Of a stretch of 36,156 nt of DNA, positions 16,323 to 24,804 are shown one piece after another. The first letter of the stretch is position 1; each line of letters starts with the position of its first letter. Source of the stretch: Levilactobacillus koreensis JCM 16448. Lineage in GTDB: Bacteria; Bacillota; Bacilli; Lactobacillales; Lactobacillaceae. The notes under the pieces are model-generated. The model had not been told where the DNA came from and ran no database searches. It saw only the letters and a list, made by a program, of their open reading frames with translations. The translations under genes and the position numbers were made by a program. The stretch is from assembly GCF_001435525.1 (NCBI RefSeq), contig NZ_AZDP01000053.1:55167-91322 (forward strand). Direction: 5' to 3'.

Positions 16323-19300
16323 ATGCGGTTAAAGACATTAGAAATTAGCGGGTTCAAATCCTTTGCGGATAAGACCCGAATTGACTTTTTGCCGGGAATG
16401 ACCGGCATCGTCGGCCCTAACGGTAGCGGGAAGAGTAACATTTCTGAGGCCGTCCGTTGGGTTCTGGGGGAACAGTCCGCTAAAAGTTTGCGGGGCAGTA
16501 AGATGCCCGACGTGATCTTTGCGGGATCGGCTGATCGGCACCCGCTGAATAGAGCGGCAGTGGCCATCACGCTGGACAACAGCGACCACTATTTAAAGAG
16601 TGATTATACCGAACTGACCATCAGTCGTGCCTTATACCGAAGCGGCGAGAGTAGCTATCAGCTTAACGGGCAGGATTGTCGGCTAAAGGACATCACGGAA
16701 CTCTTGATGGATTCCGGGATGGGGCAGGACTCCTTTTCCATCATTTCTCAAGGTCGGGTGGAGTCCATTTTCAACAGTAAGCCTGAGGATCGGCGCAACA
16801 TCATCGAAGAGGTTGCCGGCGTCTACAAGTACCGTAAGCACAAGGAAAAAGCGCAGCGGGAAATGGACGACACGATGGCTTATTTGAATCGGGTCGAAGA
16901 CATCATCGCCGAGCTTGAGGGGCGCATCGAGCCCTTGGAGAAGCAGAGCAGTTTGGCGCAGGATTATCTGGATCAGCAGGAAAAATTTGCCCTGTTGGAC
17001 CGGACGCAACTGGTACGTCAGCTCCGGGCAGAATTAGCCGAAAAGCAGACTGCCGATGACCTGGTACAGGCCAAACGCAATCAAGTCACGACGCATCAGG
17101 CGGCTGAAAAAGACCAGCTGGCAACGGTGCAGCGGTTGAAGCAGGAACAGGCCGACCATTTAGCGACTAAGGATGCCTTACAAGCCAAATTGGTGACGGC
17201 AACCCAACGCGTTGAACAGGCGCAGGGACAGGTCAACCTGTCTGGCGAACAGCAACGCCACTTGGATGAGCAGCAGCGGCAGGCCAAGGACCAACTGGCT
17301 GAGCTAAACGACCGGATTGCGGCGAACCAAGACGCGCTGACTGCGGTCAAACAGCAGGCCAGCGAGCTGGCGGCGGCGATGAAGACGGCACAGGGCGAGG
17401 TCAAGACCTTAACGGTGGCGACGGACCCCAAGACCGTCGCGGCGTTGCGCCAACAACTGGAAGATCTACGCACAACGTACTTTGACCAGAAGCAACAGGT
17501 CGCCACGCTGCGGAATCAACGGCAGTATTTACAACAAAATCAGGAACGGTTACAGCAACAAGGCCAACGGGTGGCCCAACAGTTAGCTGACTTACAGGCC
17601 AAGGCCCAAGCGGCACAAGCAACGGTCACCACACTGACGGACCAGACCACCACGGTCAAGGACCAGTTGAATCAAGCCGAGCAGGCCTTAGACACCGAAG
17701 CCGGGCAGTATCAGCAGTTACAAAAGGCTTACCAGCAGGCCCAACACAACTGGCAAGCGGCTCTCGAGGTTTATCAACGGGCACAAACTCAAGCAGCGAG
17801 TCTGCAGTCGGCCTCGGCCGAATACGGTGGCTTCTATCAGGGTGTCCGGGCTATTTTGAAGCAACGTGATCATTTCCGGGGGCTATTGGGGGCAGTTTCT
17901 GAACTGCTTCAGGTCCCAGAACGTTATACGACTGCGGTGGAATACGCCTTGGGTGGTCAACTCCAACAGGTCGTGGTCGATGACGAAACGACGGCGAAGG
18001 CCGCAGTCAGTTATTTACGTGAACACCGGGCCGGCCGGGCAACCTTCTTACCGCTGAGTACGATTCGCGGTCGTCAAGTTGACCGCAGTACTCGCCAATT
18101 GTTACGGGGACTATCCGGCTTTCTTGGCGTCGGCAGTGACCTGGTCCAAATTACGGATCAAGCGCAACCGATTTTGGATTACCTGCTGGGCACCACCATT
18201 TTTGCGGCTAACCTAGATACGGCCGTTGACATCAGTCAGCGAATTCATCATCGGTATCGCGTGGTGAGTCTGACGGGTGACGTGGTCAGTGCCAGTGGGG
18301 CTATTTCCGGGGGTCAGTCGCGGCAGAGCCACAGCAGTGTCTTGCGCCAACAACAGGAGCTGCAACAGCTCCAAACGTCGATTGCGGCCATGAAGACCAA
18401 GTTGACGGCTCAGGAAGCCAAGATCAAGCAACAGCGAGCTGGGATGCAGGACAGCGAGGCGCGTAGTCAAGACCTACAGGCGACCATCAATCGCTTGCAG
18501 CCGCAGTGTCGGCAATTGGAGGACCAACTGGCCAACGCCCAGACGACGGCCGAACAAGCCAACCGGCAAGTAAAGGCCGCCGAACTGGAGATCAAGCAGG
18601 CTCAGGTGGTCACGGACGACCAACAGGGCGAGTCGATTGCGGCGCAAATTACCGCTGGCGAGCAGGGCGTCGCGGCAACCGAGCAGCAGGTCAAAGACTT
18701 ACAAGCCAAGATCACCACGGTGACCGCCGAACAAGCGCAGAATCAAGCGGCGTTGACGGCGAAGCAAACGTGGTTGGCGGGGGCCAAAGAACGGCGTCAG
18801 CAACAGGTGACCACGGTTCACCAGTTGGAAAAGCAACTACAAGCTGACCAGCAGCAGGTGACCACGGTAACCGCTGAGCTGCAACAATTGGCGAACCAGG
18901 AGTCGCTGACGCCAGAGCAGGCACAACAACAGTTGAAAGACGCCCAAGCGACTCGCCAGACGGTCGACCAACAAGTGGCCGCAGAAAACGAGTTGTTGAC
19001 CACGGCAAACGATGAGTTGGCGGCGGCCGAGACAGCGAACCAACGGACCAGCGGACTCTTACAACTGGCTAACGACGAGTTACAACAAGCACAGGTCAAG
19101 CAGACCCGGTTATCGGCCTTGATCGACCAGCAACAGAATCAATTGGCCGAGAAGTATCATTTGAGTTTAGCGGCCGCCGAACAGGACGTTAGTAATTTAC
19201 CGGCTGATGAACTCGCGGTCCAATTAAAGCTATTGAAACGGGGGCTGGACGAAATTGGTCCGGTCAACGTGAACGCCATTGATGAATACAAAGAAGTACG

Positions 19301-19877
19301 CGAACGCTACGACTTCTTGACGCAGCAACGCGACGATCTTTTGACGGCTAAGGAGCAGTTGACAACGACCATGACCGAATTAGATGGCCAGGTCGAGCGA
19401 CGATTTAAGGCCAGTTTTGATCAGATTGCGGCGAAATTTACCGCCACGTTCCGGCAGATGTTTGGTGGCGGGACGGCCGAACTCGTTTTGACCGATCCGG
19501 ACGACCTCCTCACAACTGGTATTGACATTATGGCACAGCCGCCTGGCAAGAAGTTCCAGAATATGGGGCTCCTTTCCGGTGGTGAGCGGGCGCTGACAGC
19601 GATTACGCTATTATTTGCCATTTTACAGGTCCAACCCGTGCCATTCTGTATCCTCGATGAAGTGGAGGCGGCGTTAGATCCGGCCAACGTGACCCGATTT
19701 GCCCGCTACATTCATCAATTCCAAGACCAAACGCAATTTATCGTCATTACCCACCGGAAGGAAACTATGGTCCAGGCCGATATCTTGTACGGCGTGACCA
19801 TGCAGGAGTCCGGGGTGTCGAAGATGGTGGCGGTTGACCTTGACCACGAGACCACTACGGAAAGGAAGCAATCCTAA
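16323..19877 (+). CDS. smc: Chromosome segregation ATPase SMC
   Basis: Core of the SMC-ScpAB condensin that organises and separates the chromosome. Walker A GPNGSGKS (31-38) lies in the N-terminal head. Two long coiled-coil arms flank a hinge at about 501-664 (from YGGFYQGVRAIL to SGGQS). The C-terminal head has the signature LSGGERAL (about 1083) and Walker B CILDEVEAALD (about 1109). The 1184 residues are typical. The coiled coil is unusually rich in Gln and Ala. It overlaps ftsY by one base (TAATG). Confidence 0.97.
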   Translation: MRLKTLEISGFKSFADKTRIDFLPGMTGIVGPNGSGKSNISEAVRWVLGEQSAKSLRGSKMPDVIFAGSADRHPLNRAAVAITLDNSDHYLKSDYTELTISRALYRSGESSYQLNGQDCRLKDITELLMDSGMGQDSFSIISQGRVESIFNSKPEDRRNIIEEVAGVYKYRKHKEKAQREMDDTMAYLNRVEDIIAELEGRIEPLEKQSSLAQDYLDQQEKFALLDRTQLVRQLRAELAEKQTADDLVQAKRNQVTTHQAAEKDQLATVQRLKQEQADHLATKDALQAKLVTATQRVEQAQGQVNLSGEQQRHLDEQQRQAKDQLAELNDRIAANQDALTAVKQQASELAAAMKTAQGEVKTLTVATDPKTVAALRQQLEDLRTTYFDQKQQVATLRNQRQYLQQNQERLQQQGQRVAQQLADLQAKAQAAQATVTTLTDQTTTVKDQLNQAEQALDTEAGQYQQLQKAYQQAQHNWQAALEVYQRAQTQAASLQSASAEYGGFYQGVRAILKQRDHFRGLLGAVSELLQVPERYTTAVEYALGGQLQQVVVDDETTAKAAVSYLREHRAGRATFLPLSTIRGRQVDRSTRQLLRGLSGFLGVGSDLVQITDQAQPILDYLLGTTIFAANLDTAVDISQRIHHRYRVVSLTGDVVSASGAISGGQSRQSHSSVLRQQQELQQLQTSIAAMKTKLTAQEAKIKQQRAGMQDSEARSQDLQATINRLQPQCRQLEDQLANAQTTAEQANRQVKAAELEIKQAQVVTDDQQGESIAAQITAGEQGVAATEQQVKDLQAKITTVTAEQAQNQAALTAKQTWLAGAKERRQQQVTTVHQLEKQLQADQQQVTTVTAELQQLANQESLTPEQAQQQLKDAQATRQTVDQQVAAENELLTTANDELAAAETANQRTSGLLQLANDELQQAQVKQTRLSALIDQQQNQLAEKYHLSLAAAEQDVSNLPADELAVQLKLLKRGLDEIGPVNVNAIDEYKEVRERYDFLTQQRDDLLTAKEQLTTTMTELDGQVERRFKASFDQIAAKFTATFRQMFGGGTAELVLTDPDDLLTTGIDIMAQPPGKKFQNMGLLSGGERALTAITLLFAILQVQPVPFCILDEVEAALDPANVTRFARYIHQFQDQTQFIVITHRKETMVQADILYGVTMQESGVSKMVAVDLDHETTTERKQS

Positions 19878-21364
19878 TGGGATTATTTGATATCTTCCGT
19901 CGGCGTGCCAAGCCGGCGAGTGAAGCACCAAAACCGGAATCAGAAGCAGAACCATTCGAAAGTGCGGCGGCAACGAGCGAGAATGCTGCGAGTGAAGCCA
20001 GTGCGACTAGTGAGGTCGAAAAGAGTGAAGCGCCAGTTGGAGCTAGTGCGTCTGAAGCCAGTGAAACAGCAATTCCTCAGTCAGCTGATGATGAGAAACC
20101 GGCGGCGACAACGGTTAGTTCAGCGGTAACTGAGACACCGAAAGCACCCGCTAGTGAAGCGGAGGGGACTGGTGCAGTAGTAGAACAGTCTGTCGCTTCG
20201 ATACCCGTTGCTAAAGCAGCAACTGAACCTGAATCTGAACCTGAGGCAACGTCTGCGGCAGCACCCGTTGCGCAGTCAGCTGTGGGTGCCGAAACGCCGG
20301 CGAGTGAAGCCACGGTTGAAGCCAGCGAGAAAACGGCAACTGAGCAACCAGCCGATACGCCTAGTGAGACGGCAACTGCTACACCAACTGAACCCGCCGA
20401 AAAGCCCGTTACTGACGAACAACTTTACGACAAAGGGTTAGAGAAGACGCGGACGACATTTGGTCAACGGCTGAACGCTTTGCTAGCTAATTTCCGGCAC
20501 GTTGATGAGAGCTTCTTCGATGACCTGGAGGAGACTTTGATTGGGGCCGACGTTGGCTTCGATATGGCCGTGAAGCTCAGTGATGAGTTGCGTGACGAAG
20601 TGAAGCTGCAAAATGCCAAGAAGCCCCAAGACGTGCAAAACGTGGTCGTTGAGAAGCTGGTCGAAATCTATGACGCGGCTGGCAATGATGAGAGCACGGC
20701 CTTGAACATGGCGCCTGCAGGTCCCACGGTAATCCTGTTTGTCGGGGTCAACGGGGTCGGTAAGACGACGACCATTGGGAAGATGGCTAACCGGTTTCAC
20801 CAAGCGGGCAAAAAGGTTCTGTTGGCGGCGGCCGATACTTTCCGGGCTGGGGCGACCGAACAACTCGATGTCTGGGCCAAGCGCGCGGACGTTGACATTG
20901 TTACGGGAAAACCACAATCGGACCCCGCAGCTGTCGTCTTTGACGCCGTGAAAAAGGCGAAGGACGAGGATTACGACATTCTGTTCGTCGACACTGCTGG
21001 TCGGCTACAAAACAAGGTCAACTTGATGAATGAGTTGGCAAAGATGAAACGAATCATTACTCGTGAGATCCCCGCGGCACCGCACGAAGTTTTATTGGTG
21101 CTGGACGCTACGACCGGACAAAACGCGCTGACACAGGCGAAGTTGTTCAAGGAATCCACGGACGTGACCGGAATCGTCTTAACCAAGCTAGACGGGACGG
21201 CCCGTGGGGGTATCGTCCTGGCAATTCGCAACGAACTCCACGTACCCGTGAAGTTCATTGGCCTTGGGGAACAGATCTCAGACCTGCGACCATTTGACCC
21301 GAACGAATTCGTTTACGGCCTGTTTAAGGGCTTGATCGACGTTAAGGCATTGGATAAAAAGTAA
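19877..21364 (+). CDS. ftsY: Signal recognition particle receptor FtsY
   Basis: Membrane-associated GTPase that docks the SRP-ribosome complex at the translocon; partner of Ffh encoded 1.5 kb downstream. The N-terminus MGLFDIFRRR is a likely lipid-binding amphipathic segment. Residues 11-180 are an acidic, low-complexity A domain built of SEA/ASE-like words. The NG domain follows, with GVNGVGKT (290-297), DTAGR (372-376) and TKLDGTARGG (436-445). At 495 residues it is longer than the roughly 330 of Bacillus FtsY because of the A domain. It starts in the smc stop codon. Confidence 0.97.
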   Translation: MGLFDIFRRRAKPASEAPKPESEAEPFESAAATSENAASEASATSEVEKSEAPVGASASEASETAIPQSADDEKPAATTVSSAVTETPKAPASEAEGTGAVVEQSVASIPVAKAATEPESEPEATSAAAPVAQSAVGAETPASEATVEASEKTATEQPADTPSETATATPTEPAEKPVTDEQLYDKGLEKTRTTFGQRLNALLANFRHVDESFFDDLEETLIGADVGFDMAVKLSDELRDEVKLQNAKKPQDVQNVVVEKLVEIYDAAGNDESTALNMAPAGPTVILFVGVNGVGKTTTIGKMANRFHQAGKKVLLAAADTFRAGATEQLDVWAKRADVDIVTGKPQSDPAAVVFDAVKKAKDEDYDILFVDTAGRLQNKVNLMNELAKMKRIITREIPAAPHEVLLVLDATTGQNALTQAKLFKESTDVTGIVLTKLDGTARGGIVLAIRNELHVPVKFIGLGEQISDLRPFDPNEFVYGLFKGLIDVKALDKK

Positions 21365-21448
21365 ATTTTTTGGTGGTATAAGTACTGTTCCGAGGGGATG
21401 GCGCTTGTGCCGCTTTTTTGGCTGGCGGAAAGTAGAGGTGAATTGGAT

Positions 21449-21583
21449 ATGGGAACCATTTTAAGTAGCGGCTTTAATTATTTTGACTCGATCTTTTACT
21501 TGCTAGTTTTTGGACTTGTTTTGGTGCTGGTTGGCGGAATTTTCTACTTGGCTTGGCGACTGATTTTTGACAGACACAAATAG
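21449..21583 (+). CDS. Small single-pass membrane protein, unknown function
   Basis: A 44-residue protein starting MGTILSSGFNYFDSIF, with one strongly hydrophobic helix (about 16-37) and a basic end WRLIFDRHK. ATG 21449 is chosen because AGAGGTG lies 8 bases upstream; ATG 21398 in the same frame has a poorer site. It lies 84 bases after ftsY on the same strand, so co-transcription is possible. I do not recognise a family. A real small protein is favoured over chance by the helix plus basic tail and the good binding site, but conservation is untested. Confidence 0.5.
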   Translation: MGTILSSGFNYFDSIFYLLVFGLVLVLVGGIFYLAWRLIFDRHK

Positions 21584-21720
21584 GACCCTGGCGTATGAGT
21601 TAGACGTCCTAGAAAAGAAGCGGATGCAATTGGGACTAAGGAATACAATGAGAATGAGTGATCGACAAAATTAGCGTTGTAAAATTCGAATGGGAGTTTG
21701 CAATGCTATTTTGATGTGAC

Positions 21721-22182
21721 TTAGAGTCTTTGAATCAGAATCAAGCAAGGATTCCAAGCATCCCAAAGAGTCGGAAAGACTTCTAGTGGTTCGAATCCCA
21801 TGGCATGATAGAAGGCGTTCGTTTGGTCGTAGGTGGTATAGTGGCCGGGAGCGACCGTCTTGACTTGCAGATAAGCGACGGTTTGGCGGGCATTAGTAAT
21901 AAGTTCAGCCATGAGTTGCCGGCCGATGCCTTGATGGTGGTAGGCGCGCTTGATGCCCATACACTGAATTTCGGCGGTAGCGGTGCTGGTCGTGGCGAGA
22001 TCGATGAAGCCTACGATAGTTTTCCCATCGCGAGCGACCCACAGTGGCAGGTCACGGGCAGCGTCAACGTATTCTGTTGTGGAGTCCGGTAAGCCAAACC
22101 AATCGGGAAGATCGGCAAGAACTTCTTGAACGATGTTGGCTTTGATACTGGCGTTGGTTTCACGCGTGATAATGATCGACAT
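21721..22182 (-). CDS. GNAT family N-acetyltransferase
   Basis: A 153-residue GNAT protein likely to transfer an acetyl group from acetyl-CoA to an amine; the substrate is unknown. The acetyl-CoA-binding motif A is seen as CMGIKRAYHHQGIGRQLMAEL (Q/R-x-x-G-x-G), following a strand with TAEIQCMGIK, and the motif B region contains NAFYHAMGFE. AGGAGG lies 9 bases before the start on the minus strand. It is the only minus-strand gene between ftsY and ffh, splitting that cluster, and may be a later insertion. Confidence 0.85.
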   Translation of the reverse strand: MSIIITRETNASIKANIVQEVLADLPDWFGLPDSTTEYVDAARDLPLWVARDGKTIVGFIDLATTSTATAEIQCMGIKRAYHHQGIGRQLMAELITNARQTVAYLQVKTVAPGHYTTYDQTNAFYHAMGFEPLEVFPTLWDAWNPCLILIQRL

Positions 22183-22427
22183 GATAATATCCTCCTGATA
22201 GGTAGAAAACTAATTGCTCTAATGGTTAATAAGTATAACGGTAAGGGGCATGAAATCCTATTCGTTTATGAAATATCAGTGAGAATATTTCTAATTATCA
22301 GTGGACACTATAAAATGACTATTGAATTGGTGATTAGCGATGAATTTACGATTTGATCACAATTGACTCATGCTAAATACGATTAAGCTGGCTCACTACC
22401 CACTTTACCCAAAATCAGCGAAAAAAA

Positions 22428-22456
22428 TTGACGAAACCGCTAAAAATCGGTACTCT
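22428..22456 (+). promoter_or_regulatory. Promoter of ylxM-ffh
   Basis: TTGACG and TACTCT are separated by exactly 17 bases, 33 bases before the ylxM start codon. A strong vegetative (sigma-A type) layout. Confidence 0.7.
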
Positions 22457-22488
22457 AGTAGAGTGTGACACGAACTGGAGGACCAAGC

Positions 22489-22830
22489 ATGGAGATTGAA
22501 AAAAACTACCGCATTAATTCCTTATTTGCGTTCTACCAGCCGCTACTGACCGCGAAGCAGAATAACTATATGCAATTATATTATGGTGATGACTATTCCT
22601 TGGGTGAAATTGCTGAGGAGTATAATGTTAGTCGTCAGGCGGTCTACGATAATTTACGACGGACCGAGAAAATTCTCGAAGATTATGAAGCAAAATTGCA
22701 TCTTTACCAAGAATTTACCGCGCGCAATCAACAGGCCGACGAGATTCAAGCGTACGTGGCGGATAACTATCCCAAGGACGCAAAGCTGAACCGGTTGGTT
22801 GCGGGTCTTGAAAATCTAGAAGAACAATGA
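22489..22830 (+). CDS. ylxM: YlxM family DNA-binding protein (UPF0122)
   Basis: A 113-residue helix-turn-helix protein almost always encoded just before ffh in Firmicutes; thought to influence SRP function. The HTH is visible as [20 protein letters not shown], like a sigma factor region 4. ATG 22489 is chosen because TGGAGGAC lies 7-8 bases upstream, although the frame opens earlier. It stands 19 bases before ffh and shares its promoter. Confidence 0.94.
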   Translation: MEIEKNYRINSLFAFYQPLLTAKQNNYMQLYYGDDYSLGEIAEEYNVSRQAVYDNLRRTEKILEDYEAKLHLYQEFTARNQQADEIQAYVADNYPKDAKLNRLVAGLENLEEQ

Positions 22831-22849
22831 AAGTTAGGTGGCAAAACGA

Positions 22850-24298
22850 ATGGCGTTTGAAGGATTAACTGAACGACTACAAAACGCAATGCGCAAACTG
22901 CGGGGCAAGGGGAAAGTTTCCGAAAATGACCTGCGCGAAACCATGCGTGAGATTCGGCTGGCGTTACTAGAAGCCGACGTTAACTTTACCGTGGTCAAGG
23001 ACTTTGTGAAGCAGGTCCGCGACCGGGCAATGGGGGCCGACGTCTTAGAAGGACTGAACCCCGCGCAACAGATCGTTAAGATCGTTGATGAAGAATTGAC
23101 CAAGACCATGGGGGATGAAGCCGTTCCCCTGAACAAGTCCGAAAAGATTCCAACGATCATCATGATGGTTGGGCTTCAAGGGGCCGGGAAAACGACCACT
23201 GCCGGGAAGTTAGCGCTGAAATTAAAGAACGAAGAAAACGCTCGGCCATTAATGATTGCGGGTGACGTTTACCGGCCAGCCGCCATTGAGCAATTGGTTC
23301 AAGTGGCCGCTGGTATTGACGTACCCGTCTTCCAATTGGGAACCGATGTGGACCCCGTGGAGATTGTTCGCCAAGGGTTAGCGCAAGCTGAAGAAAACCA
23401 TAACGATTACGTCATCATTGATACGGCCGGTCGTCTGCAAATCGACGAACAGCTGATGGATGAACTGGCAAACATTAAGGATTTGGCCCATCCAGATGAA
23501 ATCCTGTTAACGGTCGATGCGATGACTGGTCAAAATGCCGTGGCTACTGCCGAAGGATTCAATGGCAAGCTCGACGTGACCGGTGTCGTTTTGACCAAGT
23601 TAGATGGGGATACCCGTGGTGGGGCCGCACTCTCGATTCGAGCAGTGACTGGCAAGCCAATCAAGTTCATCGGACAAGGCGAAAAGATGACCGATCTGGA
23701 CGTCTTCCACCCCGACCGGATGGCGTCACGGATCTTGGGAATGGGGGACATGCTGTCCCTGATCGAAAAGACCCAGAAGGAATACGATGAAAAACAAGCC
23801 AAGGAATTGACTGAAAAGATTCAGGAAAATTCCTTTGACTTCAATGACTTCTTGGACCAGATCGAACAGATTCAAAAGATGGGGCCAATGGATGAGTTGA
23901 TGAAGATGATTCCAGGAATGGCGAACAACCCAGCCATGAAGAACGTGCAGGTCGACCCGAAGGACATGGGTCATTTAAAGGCCGTGGTGTACTCCATGAC
24001 GCCGCAGGAACGGACGAATCCGGACCTGTTGAACCCTTCCCGTCGTCGCCGAATCGCAACCGGGTCTGGTCGACCGATTCATGAAGTGAACCGTATGATC
24101 AAGCAGTTTAACCAAATGAAGAAAATGATGAACCAAGTCTCGAAGGGTAATATGTCCGGGATGGAACAACTCATGGGCAACACAGGCATGGGTGGCGGTG
24201 GTATCGGTGGCCGGATGCAAAAGATGGCCCTGAACCGGATGTCCCGGCAAATGAAAAAGAACAAGAAGAAGCGGCTGAAGCGTAAGAAACGGAAGTAG
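22850..24298 (+). CDS. ffh: Signal recognition particle protein Ffh (SRP54)
   Basis: GTPase that binds 4.5S/6S-like SRP RNA and signal peptides of nascent membrane proteins. N domain 1-90. G domain with GLQGAGKT (108-115), DTAGR (191-195) and TKLDGDTRGG (249-258). Methionine-rich M domain from about 300 on, ending in a basic KKNKKKRLKRKKRK tail. The 482 residues are slightly longer than in Bacillus (446). ATG 22850 gives the family N-terminus MAFEGLTERL and has AGGTGG 8 bases upstream; the GTG at 22838 is less likely. A strong terminator follows. Confidence 0.97.
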   Translation: MAFEGLTERLQNAMRKLRGKGKVSENDLRETMREIRLALLEADVNFTVVKDFVKQVRDRAMGADVLEGLNPAQQIVKIVDEELTKTMGDEAVPLNKSEKIPTIIMMVGLQGAGKTTTAGKLALKLKNEENARPLMIAGDVYRPAAIEQLVQVAAGIDVPVFQLGTDVDPVEIVRQGLAQAEENHNDYVIIDTAGRLQIDEQLMDELANIKDLAHPDEILLTVDAMTGQNAVATAEGFNGKLDVTGVVLTKLDGDTRGGAALSIRAVTGKPIKFIGQGEKMTDLDVFHPDRMASRILGMGDMLSLIEKTQKEYDEKQAKELTEKIQENSFDFNDFLDQIEQIQKMGPMDELMKMIPGMANNPAMKNVQVDPKDMGHLKAVVYSMTPQERTNPDLLNPSRRRRIATGSGRPIHEVNRMIKQFNQMKKMMNQVSKGNMSGMEQLMGNTGMGGGGIGGRMQKMALNRMSRQMKKNKKKRLKRKKRK

Positions 24299-24306
24299 GC
24301 TTTAGT

Positions 24307-24360
24307 GAACAGGCTTGGAAATGGCAGAATTGATGCCATTTCTAGGTCTGTTCTTTGTTT
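24307..24360 (+). terminator. Rho-independent terminator after ffh
   Basis: A 20-base stem, GAACAGGCTTGGAAATGGCA with TGCCATTTCTAGGTCTGTTC (G-U pairs only, no mismatch), around a 7-base loop, followed by TTTGTTT. Confidence 0.92.
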
Positions 24361-24540
24361 TAGGCGGATATTAATAGACAAATGGCTGGGGATGTTGGAG
24401 TGAGTAGGTGGTTTACTGGTTGGGTATTTTGGGGCTCAATCTGTGATATTGCAAAAAAATACAGCCGCAGGTGAGCAGTCTACACAATTATTCTTTGAAC
24501 GATGTTTAATAACACTATAAATGTTTTGATGCCTTTTGGG

Positions 24541-24569
24541 TAGACGTGAGCGGAAATGTCCGGTATACT
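24541..24569 (+). promoter_or_regulatory. Promoter of the riboswitch-ATPase unit
   Basis: TAGACG and TATACT are separated by 17 bases. The expected start near 24576 would put the riboswitch at the very 5' end of the transcript. Confidence 0.6.
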
Positions 24570-24584
24570 ACGAACTATAGAAAT

Positions 24585-24706
24585 AGCCATAAGGGAGTAA
24601 CTAGCAGAATTCTTCTGCGGCAATTACCCGTCAACAAGATTTTTTTGGATCTGGTGCTTAGCCAGTTGCCAATCCGGGGTTGCCTTAAATAGTGAGACTT
24701 ATGTGT
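24585..24706 (+). ncRNA. yybP-ykoY family (Mn2+) riboswitch
   Basis: P1 is CATAAG (24588-24593) with CTTATG (24698-24703). Directly inside lie the two family landmarks: GGGAGTAAC (24593-24601) for L1 and GTGAGAC (24692-24698) for L3. Between them are a hairpin GCAGAA/TTCTGC, the word CCGTCAACA typical of this class, GGCAA/TTGCC pairing and the hairpin CTGG/CCAG. The family senses Mn2+ through contact of the L1 and L3 loops. It precedes a P-type ATPase, a known arrangement (YoaB of Lactococcus lactis, MgtA of Streptococcus pneumoniae). Confidence 0.85.
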
Positions 24707-24749
24707 GTCCACAATTAATTTTTGTGTGCACGCGTGAGTCTCTTTTTTT
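24694..24749 (+). terminator. Riboswitch expression-platform terminator
   Basis: GAGACTTATGTGTGT and ACACAA-side bases form a roughly 20-base stem with GTGTGCACGCGTGAGTCTC (G-U pairs, one mismatch), then seven T. Its 5' arm contains L3 (GAGAC) and P1' (CTTATG), so folding of the riboswitch and of the terminator exclude each other. Metal binding should stabilise the riboswitch and allow transcription. Confidence 0.85.
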
Positions 24750-24804
24750 ACCCCTTAAATGGTTAAAAGATGAGCTTGCGAGCACACCTCAGGAGGAATG
24801 GCAA

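Larger units (their letters stand above)
24299..24804. other. Gap between ffh and the P-type ATPase
   Basis: It holds the ffh terminator (24307-24360), about 180 bases with no recognised signal, a promoter (24541-24569), the yybP-ykoY riboswitch (24585-24706) and its terminator (24694-24749). The reading frame of the ATPase is open back to 24703 but runs through the terminator. Confidence 0.8.

Noticed and set aside
24703-24804. N-terminal extension of the P-type ATPase
   Set aside because: The added codons run through the riboswitch terminator; ATG 24805 has an ideal binding site and a normal family start.
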